Source: Branchiostoma floridae
Lineage: Eukaryota > Chordata > Leptocardii > Amphioxiformes > Branchiostomatidae
Direction of reading: 5' to 3'
DNA length: 64,000 nucleotides
NCBI RefSeq assembly: GCF_000003815.2
Contig: NC_049997.1
Coordinates: 15,302,753-15,366,752, forward strand
This document shows positions 35,785 to 44,931 of this stretch, piece after piece. Positions within the stretch are counted from its first letter, which is position 1. Each line of letters begins with the position of its first letter. Position numbers and translations under genes: made by a program. Under the pieces are notes generated by a model, which saw nothing but the letters and a program-made list of their open reading frames with translations, did no database searches and was not told the DNA's origin.

Positions 35785-38322
35785 CTACTCCAATGCACAC
35801 ATCCTCATCCGTGTTCTCTCATCCTCTTCCTCTTCCTCCGAGTCGGAGCCGTCCCCACCGTCAGTGTCCGCCGGTAGTCTGATGTTCTGTAGGTTCTCTG
35901 CGCAGACGTTACAGACGCGCACAGGCTTGTGGTGCAGAATCTCCTTCCGTTTGGAGCAGTCACCACAGACCACTCTACCACAGTTCCGGCAGTGGTGCTG
36001 CAAAAGTAATACAGACATGCAAACGTTATGGAAAATTGCTAACACTTTACATCCAACACTGAAATTAAACCATAGGGACTTACATGTACCCCTCTAAATT
36101 TTCGGACGAATTCCGTCGACCTTGTTCACAGAATGACCCTTCTATTTCCAGCAGTGATGTCAGGAACACACCACTTTTGCAGGAGGGGGTTATCAGTATA
36201 AGAAAGTCTATGTCGCCCTCCCAGTTTATTGAGGGTGGGCCGGTGGGTATCTGATGAACTTTCATGCGAACGATTTGTGTGAGTGACATTTTCACAATGT
36301 TTGAACCACCATGCCGAAACCTATGACAGATGACTAGGCTTAGTCAATTAAATTTGTATTTTTCTTTACAAAAAAAAAACGCCCCTGCAAGTCCAGAACT
36401 AGTCGACAGGACACTTATTTCCGAGCACAAGAGCTATCTACCACCCCAAAACAATGACCATAGTATGTCCAGACAATGACATTCAAAAACAAAGGTTCCG
36501 CTTCAGCACCTAGGAAGCCACTAGGGGAACAAAATCACAGAAACCACTTCCAGTTTCAAAAATTCCATTTTCGTGTACTTCGCGATCGTGTGCTTGTCCC
36601 CTGTCTCTCCCGTATTCTATACCTGACCATTTTCTTCCAGCTGTATAATCTATTTTCACCGACACATACGCGTACCCTCCTCTCTATCAGTGTAAACATG
36701 GTCTGTAGACATCGTTGGACGTTAGAGAGACCTAAGTGTACGTACCCTTCTCTCTAACAATGTAAACCTTGTCTGAAGACACCGTTGGCACAGGTTTGCC
36801 TCGTCGTCCGGCTGCCAGTCGTACTGCCCCGCCTGTCCCTCCGTCCCCGGGCCGGCTCCGGGCTGCTGCGGTGCCGTGTTCCCTCCCGGTAGTTTCGCCG
36901 CTGACACTGGTTCAAAACAGTATAGTTTCAAAATGTCCCCTTTTCTACTTGCTGTAAGTACTAATTTCTTTCTTGCAACTTTTCAACAGTTTTACAACAG
37001 TTTTAAACAGTTTTAAACAGTTAAGAAGGCATATGAATTTGGATTTTATTTGATGTAAAGTCTTTAGAATATTAAATGTGTCTGTCTATGTACTATAAGT
37101 ACTTTACAAATTTACAATGGAATATGGTATAAATGTCGTTTTCTACAATTTAGTCAACGTTTTACACATTCAAAATTAAACAGATAAAAGATCCCTTTGG
37201 ATTTTATTTGATACTCGTATATTGTCTTCAAAAGATTGAAAGCGTCCGATTGTGTAAATGCTTTACAAATATGCAAGACGAATAAATTGCTCATGCTGTT
37301 TCGTACCGCTTGTTTTTGTTTTGTTTCAATGATCATGTCTGGTTTACAACTGGAATACAAATAATACCAAAAAACTAGCCATGTTAAGATAAAAATCATC
37401 TTATGAAATGTTATCATGTTTTCTCACCTCCGGTGGTTGATGAAGCGTGACAGAGACCCATGACTGTTTCGTAACCCCTTTTCCAAGTCACCTATAGTTG
37501 TTGTTCGTAACCATACCGTAGACCACCATCAAAAGGTGCAGTGCGTACAACTTCCGCTAAGCGGCGCTTCAATACCGTCGGCAGTCAAGCACCTGTCAAG
37601 CGATTCGGGCGAACGATTTGTAAACTTATAGATATAAGACAATCGCTGCCACTAAAGCTAGAGCACTCATATGAAAAAAAGTTTTAGCGCTAAAAGATAC
37701 ACACGTGCCAAACACGTATCAATTGCTAAGTAGCCCACGAAAACATGTATACAGGCTTTTCATTCGACGTCACCTGCGCCATGTTGGATTACAGTGTGCG
37801 TCTGTTAACCTCGCGAAGATGGTACTGCTTAATTCAATTACCCGCCAACATGGTCGTCGGAGGATTCAAATTATAATTAATATGACGTCAATGAAAAGCC
37901 TGTATATGCGCAATGTATTATTACCGACAACATGAATTACAGAAAATACACATGCAGGTCTATTCAGATAATGTATCGATTACAGCCTAATGCAGTCAAA
38001 CATACGTTAGTGCATTTTCTTTGTCTTTTAGCTTTATCTTTGTATTCTACATGAAGTACATGTTATTGCTGTTGCTATGCCCCCCTAACAACTCGGCCGA
38101 TCATAATTTACATGTCCATTGTGCTGAGCTACGACGTAAAATTCTGTCAACCAAATTCACGGGAAGACGAGAGAGAGTACCTAAGACAGTGGTTGAACGC
38201 ACAGATATTGCCTCTTCATATTAGTAGGAAACGATATAAGCTAGACTTAGCTAAAGGGATTAAACAAGAGGAATCAGAGATACATATTTCGAAGACACAA
38301 ACCCACCTGTGGCGGCGGCCAT
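35785..38322 (-). CDS. Small FYVE zinc-finger protein, 3 coding exons
   Basis: FYVE domains bind phosphatidylinositol 3-phosphate on endosomes. Exons 36906-36746 and 35997-35785 join in phase (...TLLERR|HHCRNCG...) to give an almost textbook FYVE finger. It has a W-x-x-D motif (DWQPDDEA), paired CxxC cysteines (CQRC, CRNC, CGDC, CNVC), the basic RRHHCRNCG patch and the RVC motif. The tail is acidic (SDSEEEEEDE) and ends ...RMCALE. The proposed first exon 38322-38307 (ATGGCCGCCGCCACAG, then GT) has an A at -3 and supplies the one base needed by the next exon, giving about 129 residues. The distal start is supported by a CRE, an RFX X-box and GC boxes just upstream. A competing first exon lies at 37461-37428. 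The FYVE part is secure and the N-terminus is inferred. No specific orthologue is assigned. Confidence 0.8.
37428..37461 (-). CDS. Alternative first coding exon of the FYVE gene (MGLCHASSTTG)
   Basis: ATGGGTCTCTGTCACGC has G at both -3 and +4. The open frame runs 34 bp to a GGAG|GTGAGAA donor and ends in the same phase as the distal exon, so it would splice in frame to 36906 and give about 135 residues. Gly2 with Leu3 and Ala6 fits the general N-myristoylation pattern, and Cys4 could be palmitoylated. If used, it would make a lipid-anchored form. No transcript evidence is available; it could be a chance frame. Confidence 0.4.
37748..37906. mobile_element. MITE, ~159 bp, in the FYVE gene's first intron
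   Basis: TATACAGGCTTTTCATT(C)GACGTCA at the left is inverted as TGACGTCAATGAAAAGCC...TATA at the right. TA at both ends. No coding capacity. Confidence 0.85.
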
Positions 38323-38328
38323 GTTTGA

Positions 38329-38395
38329 TGACGTCAGACAGACAACAGACAGGACAGGTGAGTTGTGTTGCCATGGGAACGGGGCGGGCGGGGCC
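38329..38395 (-). promoter_or_regulatory. CRE, RFX X-box and GC boxes upstream of the FYVE gene
   Basis: Perfect CRE palindrome TGACGTCA at 38329-38336. GTTGCCATGGGAAC at 38367-38380 is one base from the palindromic RFX X-box GTTGCCATGGCAAC. GGGGCGGGCGGGGCC follows at 38381-38395. All lie within 75 bp upstream of the distal ATG. X-boxes mark RFX targets, many of them ciliary genes. Confidence 0.55.
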
Positions 38396-38399
38396 AGTG

Positions 38400-40250
38400 G
38401 TGCGATCTTTGGGACAAACCATGAGAGTGTCTCCATAATTTGGAAAAGGATTCTCAGGTATAAATACTAGATTACATATAACACAATTCAAATGTGAAAG
38501 GGCTAGACATCGGAAGAGTACACATCCTTTATACCTGGTTGACCTACTCAATAATAAAGTGTTAGCGCATCCAATATAAGCATTTAGATGAGTACTCATA
38601 CAACTGAGTATTGTAAGGTTCGTAATGTTTATCTGATGTGAGTGTCTGTATTTCTTTTAGATCACTTTTATGATAAATCATACATGTATTTCATTTCAAC
38701 AATGTAGGGTGCTACTGTATGTTATGTCTTGCAACATCGTACTATAAAGTTTTTCATTCATATCTGACGACCCAAAGGAGTGCTCTCCAAATAGAAGTTG
38801 ATGGGGAAAAATCGTGGCCTTTTTCTTATAAAGTTATGCGCCATCTTTTTCTGTCAGCTAACCCCAAAATGGGGTTTACTGACAAAAAAAGACGGCATAT
38901 CTTATACATTTTACACTTGACTTCAAGTCAAGTCAAGTAAAAGGGTCACGATTTTGCCCATCAACCTCTGCTTGCAGAGTACAAAATAGCAGCATTTGAC
39001 ACATGAATGTTGACCTATTCCCTCCCCTTACCGTTAACGGTTCACCCCTTAGTTATGTAGCGTGATACGTCTATGCAACATCGGTGAATTGTCCGACAAA
39101 TGAAGAGAAACGCACGTGAATTATTTTGGTCTCTATTTACACATTGTGTCATAAAAACGTACTATTGCGAGTATCACATTATTGTAGCAGTGATGGCGTA
39201 TATATGTGCATAGAAACGTAACATTACAATTGTGTACAAAGCAGAGTACATACTCTTCTTGTGCTAAGTTATGAGTAACCCACCCTCACCCCGCCCCCAA
39301 AAGAGGAAGTACATGTGTACAGTCAAAACTACTCAAGAAGACCACTCAGACGACTGATAAAATATGATCTATGTGGACAGGTGGTCACTATAGACAGGAT
39401 TCTTAATGCTTGTGTTAATGGGAAAATCATCTAAGTGCAGCAAAATGTGGTCACATTGGCCAGGTGGTCCTTATGTAAAGGCGGTCATTTGTACAGGTAT
39501 GACTGTATTTGTTATACAGAAAACACACTGTGACAGTCTTGTACAGAATTTGTCAGCATTGGCGAGTATTCATACTTAGATAAGATATTAATTTTACAGG
39601 ATGCGCCTATTAATGCGAACCACAATGGGAAATTAGCATAAAACATTTTCTACTGAGTTAAGAAAATAAGAATATCTTTGCCCTAACATTGTCATCATAA
39701 AAATGTGCCAAGACACTATTACTAAAATGTGTTCATATTTTGCAATCGATGCTTTGCTAAAAACACAAACATATTACAATCATATACGTGTCTTTATTGC
39801 AATTAGTAAATAGTATTACAAGCAGCAGGCAAACGTGTATTCATGAAAAAATTATAAATATAGATAATGTTATATTTCAAAGCCGCTATTATATCACTAG
39901 ATATGTATTCTAAAATACTGTAATGGAAAGGATCATATGATTACATCATGTTACTATAAATTCAATATTTGAAGTACATAATTAATTTAGCGTGAATTTT
40001 ACCTACAAAGCATCACCACGTATTCTGTGAACGTAAAGCTATATAAAAATACACGGAAAAATATTGTCCCTTGGTACCAAAAATATCTGTATATGATATA
40101 GAGGTAGAAGCAGTTTGTTGTCTGATGTTGATAGCACCATATTTGGTTGGTCTGTGCGGTTTGATGATTATCTATGATATTTTTATCGAGAAATCGGAAG
40201 GGTTTATCAGTTGGAATGCGCTCAAATTCCGTAGGGAGGCGCTCTTATCC
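38400..40250. other. Spacer upstream of the FYVE gene
   Basis: No exon seen. At 39317-39508 an inverted-repeat sequence (TACAGTCAAAACT...TATGACTGTA) contains GGTGGTCACTATAGACAG, a motif that also occurs inverted near 16588, so a dispersed repeat is likely. Confidence 0.45.
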
Positions 40251-40255
40251 GGCAG

Positions 40256-40265
40256 TGGTATCGGC
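40256..40265. repeat. Left target-site duplication of the Mutator-like element
   Basis: TGGTATCGGC, repeated exactly at 41327-41336 on the other side of the element. Confidence 0.88.
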
Positions 40266-41326
40266 GGGTTGGCGGAAACGGCTGCCCGGTCGGTCGGCGG
40301 AAACCGCTGCCCGGTCAGGTCCGGAGGTTGGTTTAGGGGGTTTCGAGCATACCAAATGTAAACAAGATGGCTTGCTATCGCAGCAGTAATTTAAGTGCAT
40401 TTCTCGTGTAGGCTGACCCTACAACTTACAGTAGCACTAATATCGTAAACATTACCGTAATTTCGGAAATTCGATTTGGGCTCTAGCCACTCTGCCCCTC
40501 TGAGACTGGATGGGGTTATGCTGACTTTCAGTATTTTGACCACGAACACATTTGTTAAATCCTTGGTTAAATCTTTATTATCTTATCATTTCCGACATGT
40601 GAGAAAATAGTATCGTGATCAATCAAAGATTGCAGTGGGGGAAATCTTCAGACACTGGTGGAATCGCCATTTTGATCTTTCAAGAATTCAATGTTCGATG
40701 ACAAATGTGTTTACGGGGAGGAAAGACTACGGCGGAGCGGTTTTCGTGTGAAGTAACAAAATTATGTGAAAACATCGTACATAATTAATATATAATTGAC
40801 TACATTAGTTTAAAACAGAACCTGACACAAAAAATTGAATCCATGCGTTTGTAAATGTACATTTTAGTATTAATTTAACTAAATTTGAATAATCTTTTAT
40901 AGTTCTTACAGATTTCTTCTCGGACATGTCAGACAGCTCGGCGCGGTAGTGCTGTCAAAATTGATTGATTTTGTCGCCGACGCCCGCGGCACATATAATA
41001 ATAGATCAAAGGACCGCAACCCTGTACAACCTTGATGTAGCAAACTTCTGACGTTCTGTACTGGGGGACGTTCGAATAGTACCAGCTGGGGACAATCTTA
41101 CGAAGAAATACCAAATTATTATTTTTTTTTTCAAAAGATAAGTAATTTGGCCAGCTTCCTTTGAACATATAGCAACATCTAACAACCGTTATGGAATATT
41201 TAGTAGGCATTTTGTTAACTTCACTTACACTGCTGTATGCAATACTCGAAACCCCCTAAACCAACCTCCGGACCGGACCGGGCAGCGGTTTCCGCCGACC
41301 GACCGGGCAGCCGTTTCCGCCAACCC
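40266..41326. mobile_element. Mutator-like (MULE-TIR) non-autonomous element, 1,061 bp
   Basis: The left arm begins GGGTTGGCGGAAACGGCTGC and runs about 90 bp to GGTTTAGGGGGTTTCGAG. The right arm is its inverted copy with very few mismatches. Each arm itself repeats the unit CGGCGGAAACSGCTGCCCGG twice. The exact 10-bp direct repeat TGGTATCGGC flanks the element. Long inverted repeats plus a 9-11-bp duplication are typical of Mutator-like elements. The AT-rich interior has no transposase; a 93-codon minus frame at 40929-41210 is not recognisable. Confidence 0.85.
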
Positions 41327-41336
41327 TGGTATCGGC
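41327..41336. repeat. Right target-site duplication of the Mutator-like element
   Basis: TGGTATCGGC, identical to 40256-40265. Confidence 0.88.
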
Positions 41337-41434
41337 TTGTTGATATGAGTCTTTAGGCGTGTCAAACATATATCAGTGTCTTGAACAGGTGCTACTTTAT
41401 AGAAGATAGCCTCGGTCGCAGGCACCTGAGGAAA

Positions 41435-44400
41435 CTACGAATCCTGTGAAACGTCGGGTTTTTCTGTGAGAAATTGTAGCTTGAACTTCGGTGACACGTC
41501 CAGGCCGGCCCCTGCCTCTTCATCCGCCAGCTGTGGAAACATTGGGACAAAAAAAACTTCTTTAGTATTCTAAATACCGTCTTTACTAACTTTAAATGGA
41601 TAGTTCCGGATCATTATAAGATGTAACTGGACGAAATACAATACGATACCCTGGAATATACGACAAAGTGTGAAACAATTAAACATAGTTTTGGAACTAC
41701 GTGAATGATTTGATGTTTTAGAATTCTATACAACTTTCCGAAAAATACAGTTATAAGAAATACAAATGATTGGCTTCCACTGTACCAGTATATTGGGACT
41801 TAGACTGATTGTTTTTATTTCAGCACAAGAAAGATTGCAGTGGAATGACCCCTTTGAGCAAAAATGCTGGGAGTCTTCCGCTGAGAGGATCCCCTATGGT
41901 TGAAGAGTTTACCATGGACAACGGCAAAATTAATCAAAAGCAGTTTTACCAATTTGTGGTCAATGAACCTAAAATTAGAGTGAAATGACCATTTGGAGAA
42001 AAAAATGTTAAGAGGTAGGTGGATTTCCTTTGACTGAATTGTATGCGATCTATGATAAACACGTTAATAGCAAAACCAGACAGAAACGGGCCTAGGGTTT
42101 AGTTTTTCCACATTCGTGATCTATAGCCAATGAAACTTTATCGTAAAATTCATGTCAAGGAATTCAGATTTTTATAGGAATGAGGTGAAATTTATGTCCG
42201 TCCCAACAAGCAAATACTACGTCTGGGGCGAAGGAAACGGTTCTGCAAACAGCCCCTGAATTTAACGAACCTCCTCAGACTGTCCCTCAGCGGCTGTTCC
42301 GTCGTCCTTGGGCGGGGAGTCCCCCCGTGTTGTCCCGGGCTCCTCCCGGATGGGCTCCCCTTGTAGGTCCGGCTCCAGGTTGAGCTGTGTCCGCGGAACC
42401 AGGGGCAGACTGCAGTACCCACGGAGCCGGGGGTTCACAGCACCGCCGTTACACGTGACACCCTCACAGTCAGTGTTACTGTAGCAATCCTGGCCCTGTG
42501 GGTTAATAAGTTAATAAGTAGTTATTAACTACCGGGGGTTCACAGCACCGCCGTTACACGTTACACCTTCACAATCAGTGTTACTGTAGCAATCCTGGCC
42601 CTGTGGGTTAATAAGTTAATAATTTGATTAACTATTAGTTAAGTAGTTATCAACTAGAGCGAAACTCCCATCCACGCCAAACTCCTTTTCCTGACAAATT
42701 CCTTTCCCGATATTAGAAAACCTCAGTCATCGATGAAAATCGCGACCCCCTCCTGATATAAGATAAAAGCCGGCCCGATTGAAGTCTCAAAACGCCCCTG
42801 TAATTCCAGAACCAGCCACCAGGGGGTCCAAACTTATGTCAACTTTTCCAAACACTAGCTTTTTTACACCCCAAAATCGCTTACATAGATTGTTCACAGC
42901 ACAATATCTCAAAACATGAAGCATGCAGTATCAAGGCAAGCCGCAAGGGGGAAATCCTATCATTTCCATTGTCTATCACACCCCACCATCACACAAAGTA
43001 TGAAACCTATCCAGAAAGTAATTCTGTAGTTATCTTTTTGACAGACAGACAAACGCTGAAGAAAATATAACCTCCAGGAATATTTCATGGTGGTAAGAAG
43101 ACTTACCAGACAGTACCCCTCCGTCCTGCCGGTCTGGTCTGAGCAGTACTCCCAGGGCGGACAGCCGGACCGGTCTCCCCGGTTATCGTCCCCGAAACAC
43201 CGCTGCAGACTGCCGAACGGGTACCCCATCACTACCGGGTCGTACTGGGGCGGGATGGCGCTAAGTCTTTGCTGGAAGTGGAGAGAAGAAAATTAATTGT
43301 AAGTTAAACTACATTGATAGAGGTCATTTTCGAAAAGTTGAACTGCAATTCGAACACGAAAATTGGCCTTTTTTATGTTTGGTTCAACTTGGTTGTAATG
43401 ACTTTTTGCCGGAAGGATTAAAGTAGACCGAACGCTCAAAGCACAGTCTTTCGAGTTTTAATCCACGCCTAATCTTTTCGAAAATGTGTTGGGTTCTTTA
43501 ACGAGCCTAAACACGAAACCTCCAATGGACTTCCCTAAGTAGGTACTCATTTTCACGTGTAAGTGAAGTGAGAGAATTCGTGCCAAGTGCCTTTCGCAAG
43601 GACACAACACTATGGCATGTAAGGGTTTGAACCGAAAGAAAAGCCTCACTCCTACTGAAGAAACTCTAGGTTAACACTCTTACCATTATGCCACACGATA
43701 TTACCCTTAGTAACCCCTTCTCCCTTACCGTGCAAAACCCCTGTTGAAGTTGACCCTGGAAGCTGCAGAACTCGTCCACGGGGCAGTCCCGGTCCCGGAC
43801 GCAAGGGCGCGCTCCTACCATGGGCACACAGTAGCCGTCCGAGCGGGTGGTGACCCCGGTGCAGTACTCATCCCGCTGGCAGTCGGCGTCCGACCGGCAC
43901 ACTCGCACCTCCGCAACCTGGGGGAATGAAGGATTAGAAGAGTGAATGAAAGAACGAACGAGGGAAATCCTAAATGAAGAAGTTTTGAATTGCAATGATA
44001 GAATACAGCTGTCATTTCACACAAAACCTTGAAATTATGAAAGACTGTTTATATTGAAAAAAATATATATCATCACTGCACTTGGGGCACCGGTGCGGCA
44101 CTGCGGAATTCGTTCACTGTAGCACTATTGTGTTATTTTCGCCGATTTTTCATAATTTAGATATTGCGCAATACGCAAAAGTATGACTTAGAAGACAAAA
44201 AATTACACAAAACGTAACAAAATTCGTTCTTTATCTCCGGAATTCGTTGAGTATCTTTCGAACCCCGCAGTGCCGCACCGGTGTCCCAAGTGCAGTGACC
44301 ACCTTAAGAGAAATGTCCTTGTTGTACCATCAACGTGACACCGGAGGGACAAAGAAAATAAATGTACTGACAGGTGAAGGAAGTAGTGTTGAAACTGAAA

Positions 44401-44931
44401 GGTAAACTATGTGTATTTTGGGAGTCTGACTGTCAGGTAAGCCTGACGTATGTGTCTGTCTTAAAATAACTTCAGCGGAAAACACTTAACCTCTGAGTAG
44501 GCACGTACAGTAAAGAAAATAGACCTCATTTACAACGAATAATTTACAGTGTAAAGATTCACGCGAAATAGAAAACATGCTATTCAAATACTAGTACACT
44601 ACCAGACTCCACGGGTCGCTGAAAAAAATAGTAAGGATTTACCAAAGATAAATATCGTTCCAGAGGAGTTAGTTGGTCGAGGAGTGCATTTTCCCTAACA
44701 GCTAACTACTCTTGTACGATTTTTGCTCATTTTGCGAGTTTCCACTATTTTTCCAGCGACATGTGGAGCCTGGTAGAGGCTAACTTTGAATACAATACAA
44801 ACATGTCAACAACATATATACAAAAACAGGGTCCTGATGATGGTATTCCTTACCTAGTACATGTAATACGTACTTACCGCGGTTTGAATTAGTGTTAGGA
44901 CCAGAACACAGACTGAAATCCACATCTCCAT
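41435..44931 (-). CDS. Secreted protein with four four-cysteine modules, 5 coding exons
   Basis: Coding exons are 44931-44878, 43917-43729, 43271-43107, 42495-42271 and 41530-41435. All introns have GT/AG ends in phase 0 and the total is 729 bp (242 residues). Residues 1-21 are a signal peptide (MEMWISVCVLVLTLIQTAVA, predicted cut before EVRVC). Four modules follow, each with four cysteines, roughly C-x5-C-x5-C-x10-C. Modules 1 and 2 lie in exon 2, module 3 (C-x12-C at its start) in exon 3, and module 4 in exon 4. Typical pieces are CRSDADCQRDEYC and CVRDRDCPVDEFC, each ending G(Y/F)C. The C-terminal ~90 residues are acidic and Pro/Gly-rich without cysteine. Spacing recalls EB-module or Dickkopf-type cysteine-rich domains, but no family is assigned. 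The first ATG, directly before the hydrophobic core, was chosen as the start. A TTTTAAAA at about 45033 could be a weak TATA box. Confidence 0.9.
42532..42622 (-). repeat. Partial tandem duplication of exon 4 of the secreted-protein gene
   Basis: 91 bp match 42427-42517 with three differences, offset by 105 bp. It includes the acceptor TAACCCACAG and the first 23 codons of exon 4 (starting at 42600). The frame then meets TAG at 42531-42529. All three differences fall at third codon positions and are silent. The copy lies 5' of the real exon in the transcript, with no evident donor. Confidence 0.9.
43480..43702 (-). mobile_element. SINE copy in intron 2 of the secreted-protein gene
   Basis: On the minus strand the head reads CGTGTGGCATAATGGTAAGAG (A-box-like). 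The body on the plus strand has GTTGGGTTCTTTAACGAGCC, CACGAAACCTCCAATGGAC and AAGTGAAGTGAGAGAATTC. Same family as 61495-61770. Confidence 0.75.
44073..44305. mobile_element. MITE in intron 1 of the secreted-protein gene, family of 60794-61068
   Basis: Ends TGCACTTGGGGCACCGGTGC and its inverse (GCACCGGTGTCCCAAGTGCA) pair over about 30 bp, including CGGCACTGCGG. The centre has TTATTTTCGCCGAT and AATACGCAAAAGTATGAC, shared with the copy at 60794. Confidence 0.85.
44599..44776. mobile_element. MITE in intron 1 of the secreted-protein gene
   Basis: CTACCAGACTCCACGGGTCG at the left is inverted as CGACATGTGGAGCCTGGTAG at the right, both with an adjacent CACTATTTTT/AAAAATAGT stretch. The end motif GCGACCTGTGGGGC(C/T)TGG recurs at about 63306 and 63500. 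Confidence 0.8.

Noticed and set aside
38216..38599. 127-codon minus frame with several cysteines (TCPVC, MVCPKD) as a zinc-binding exon
   Set aside because: Its end coincides with the FYVE distal first exon, but in another frame and phase; the ATGGCC start fits the downstream exon phase, while this frame does not.
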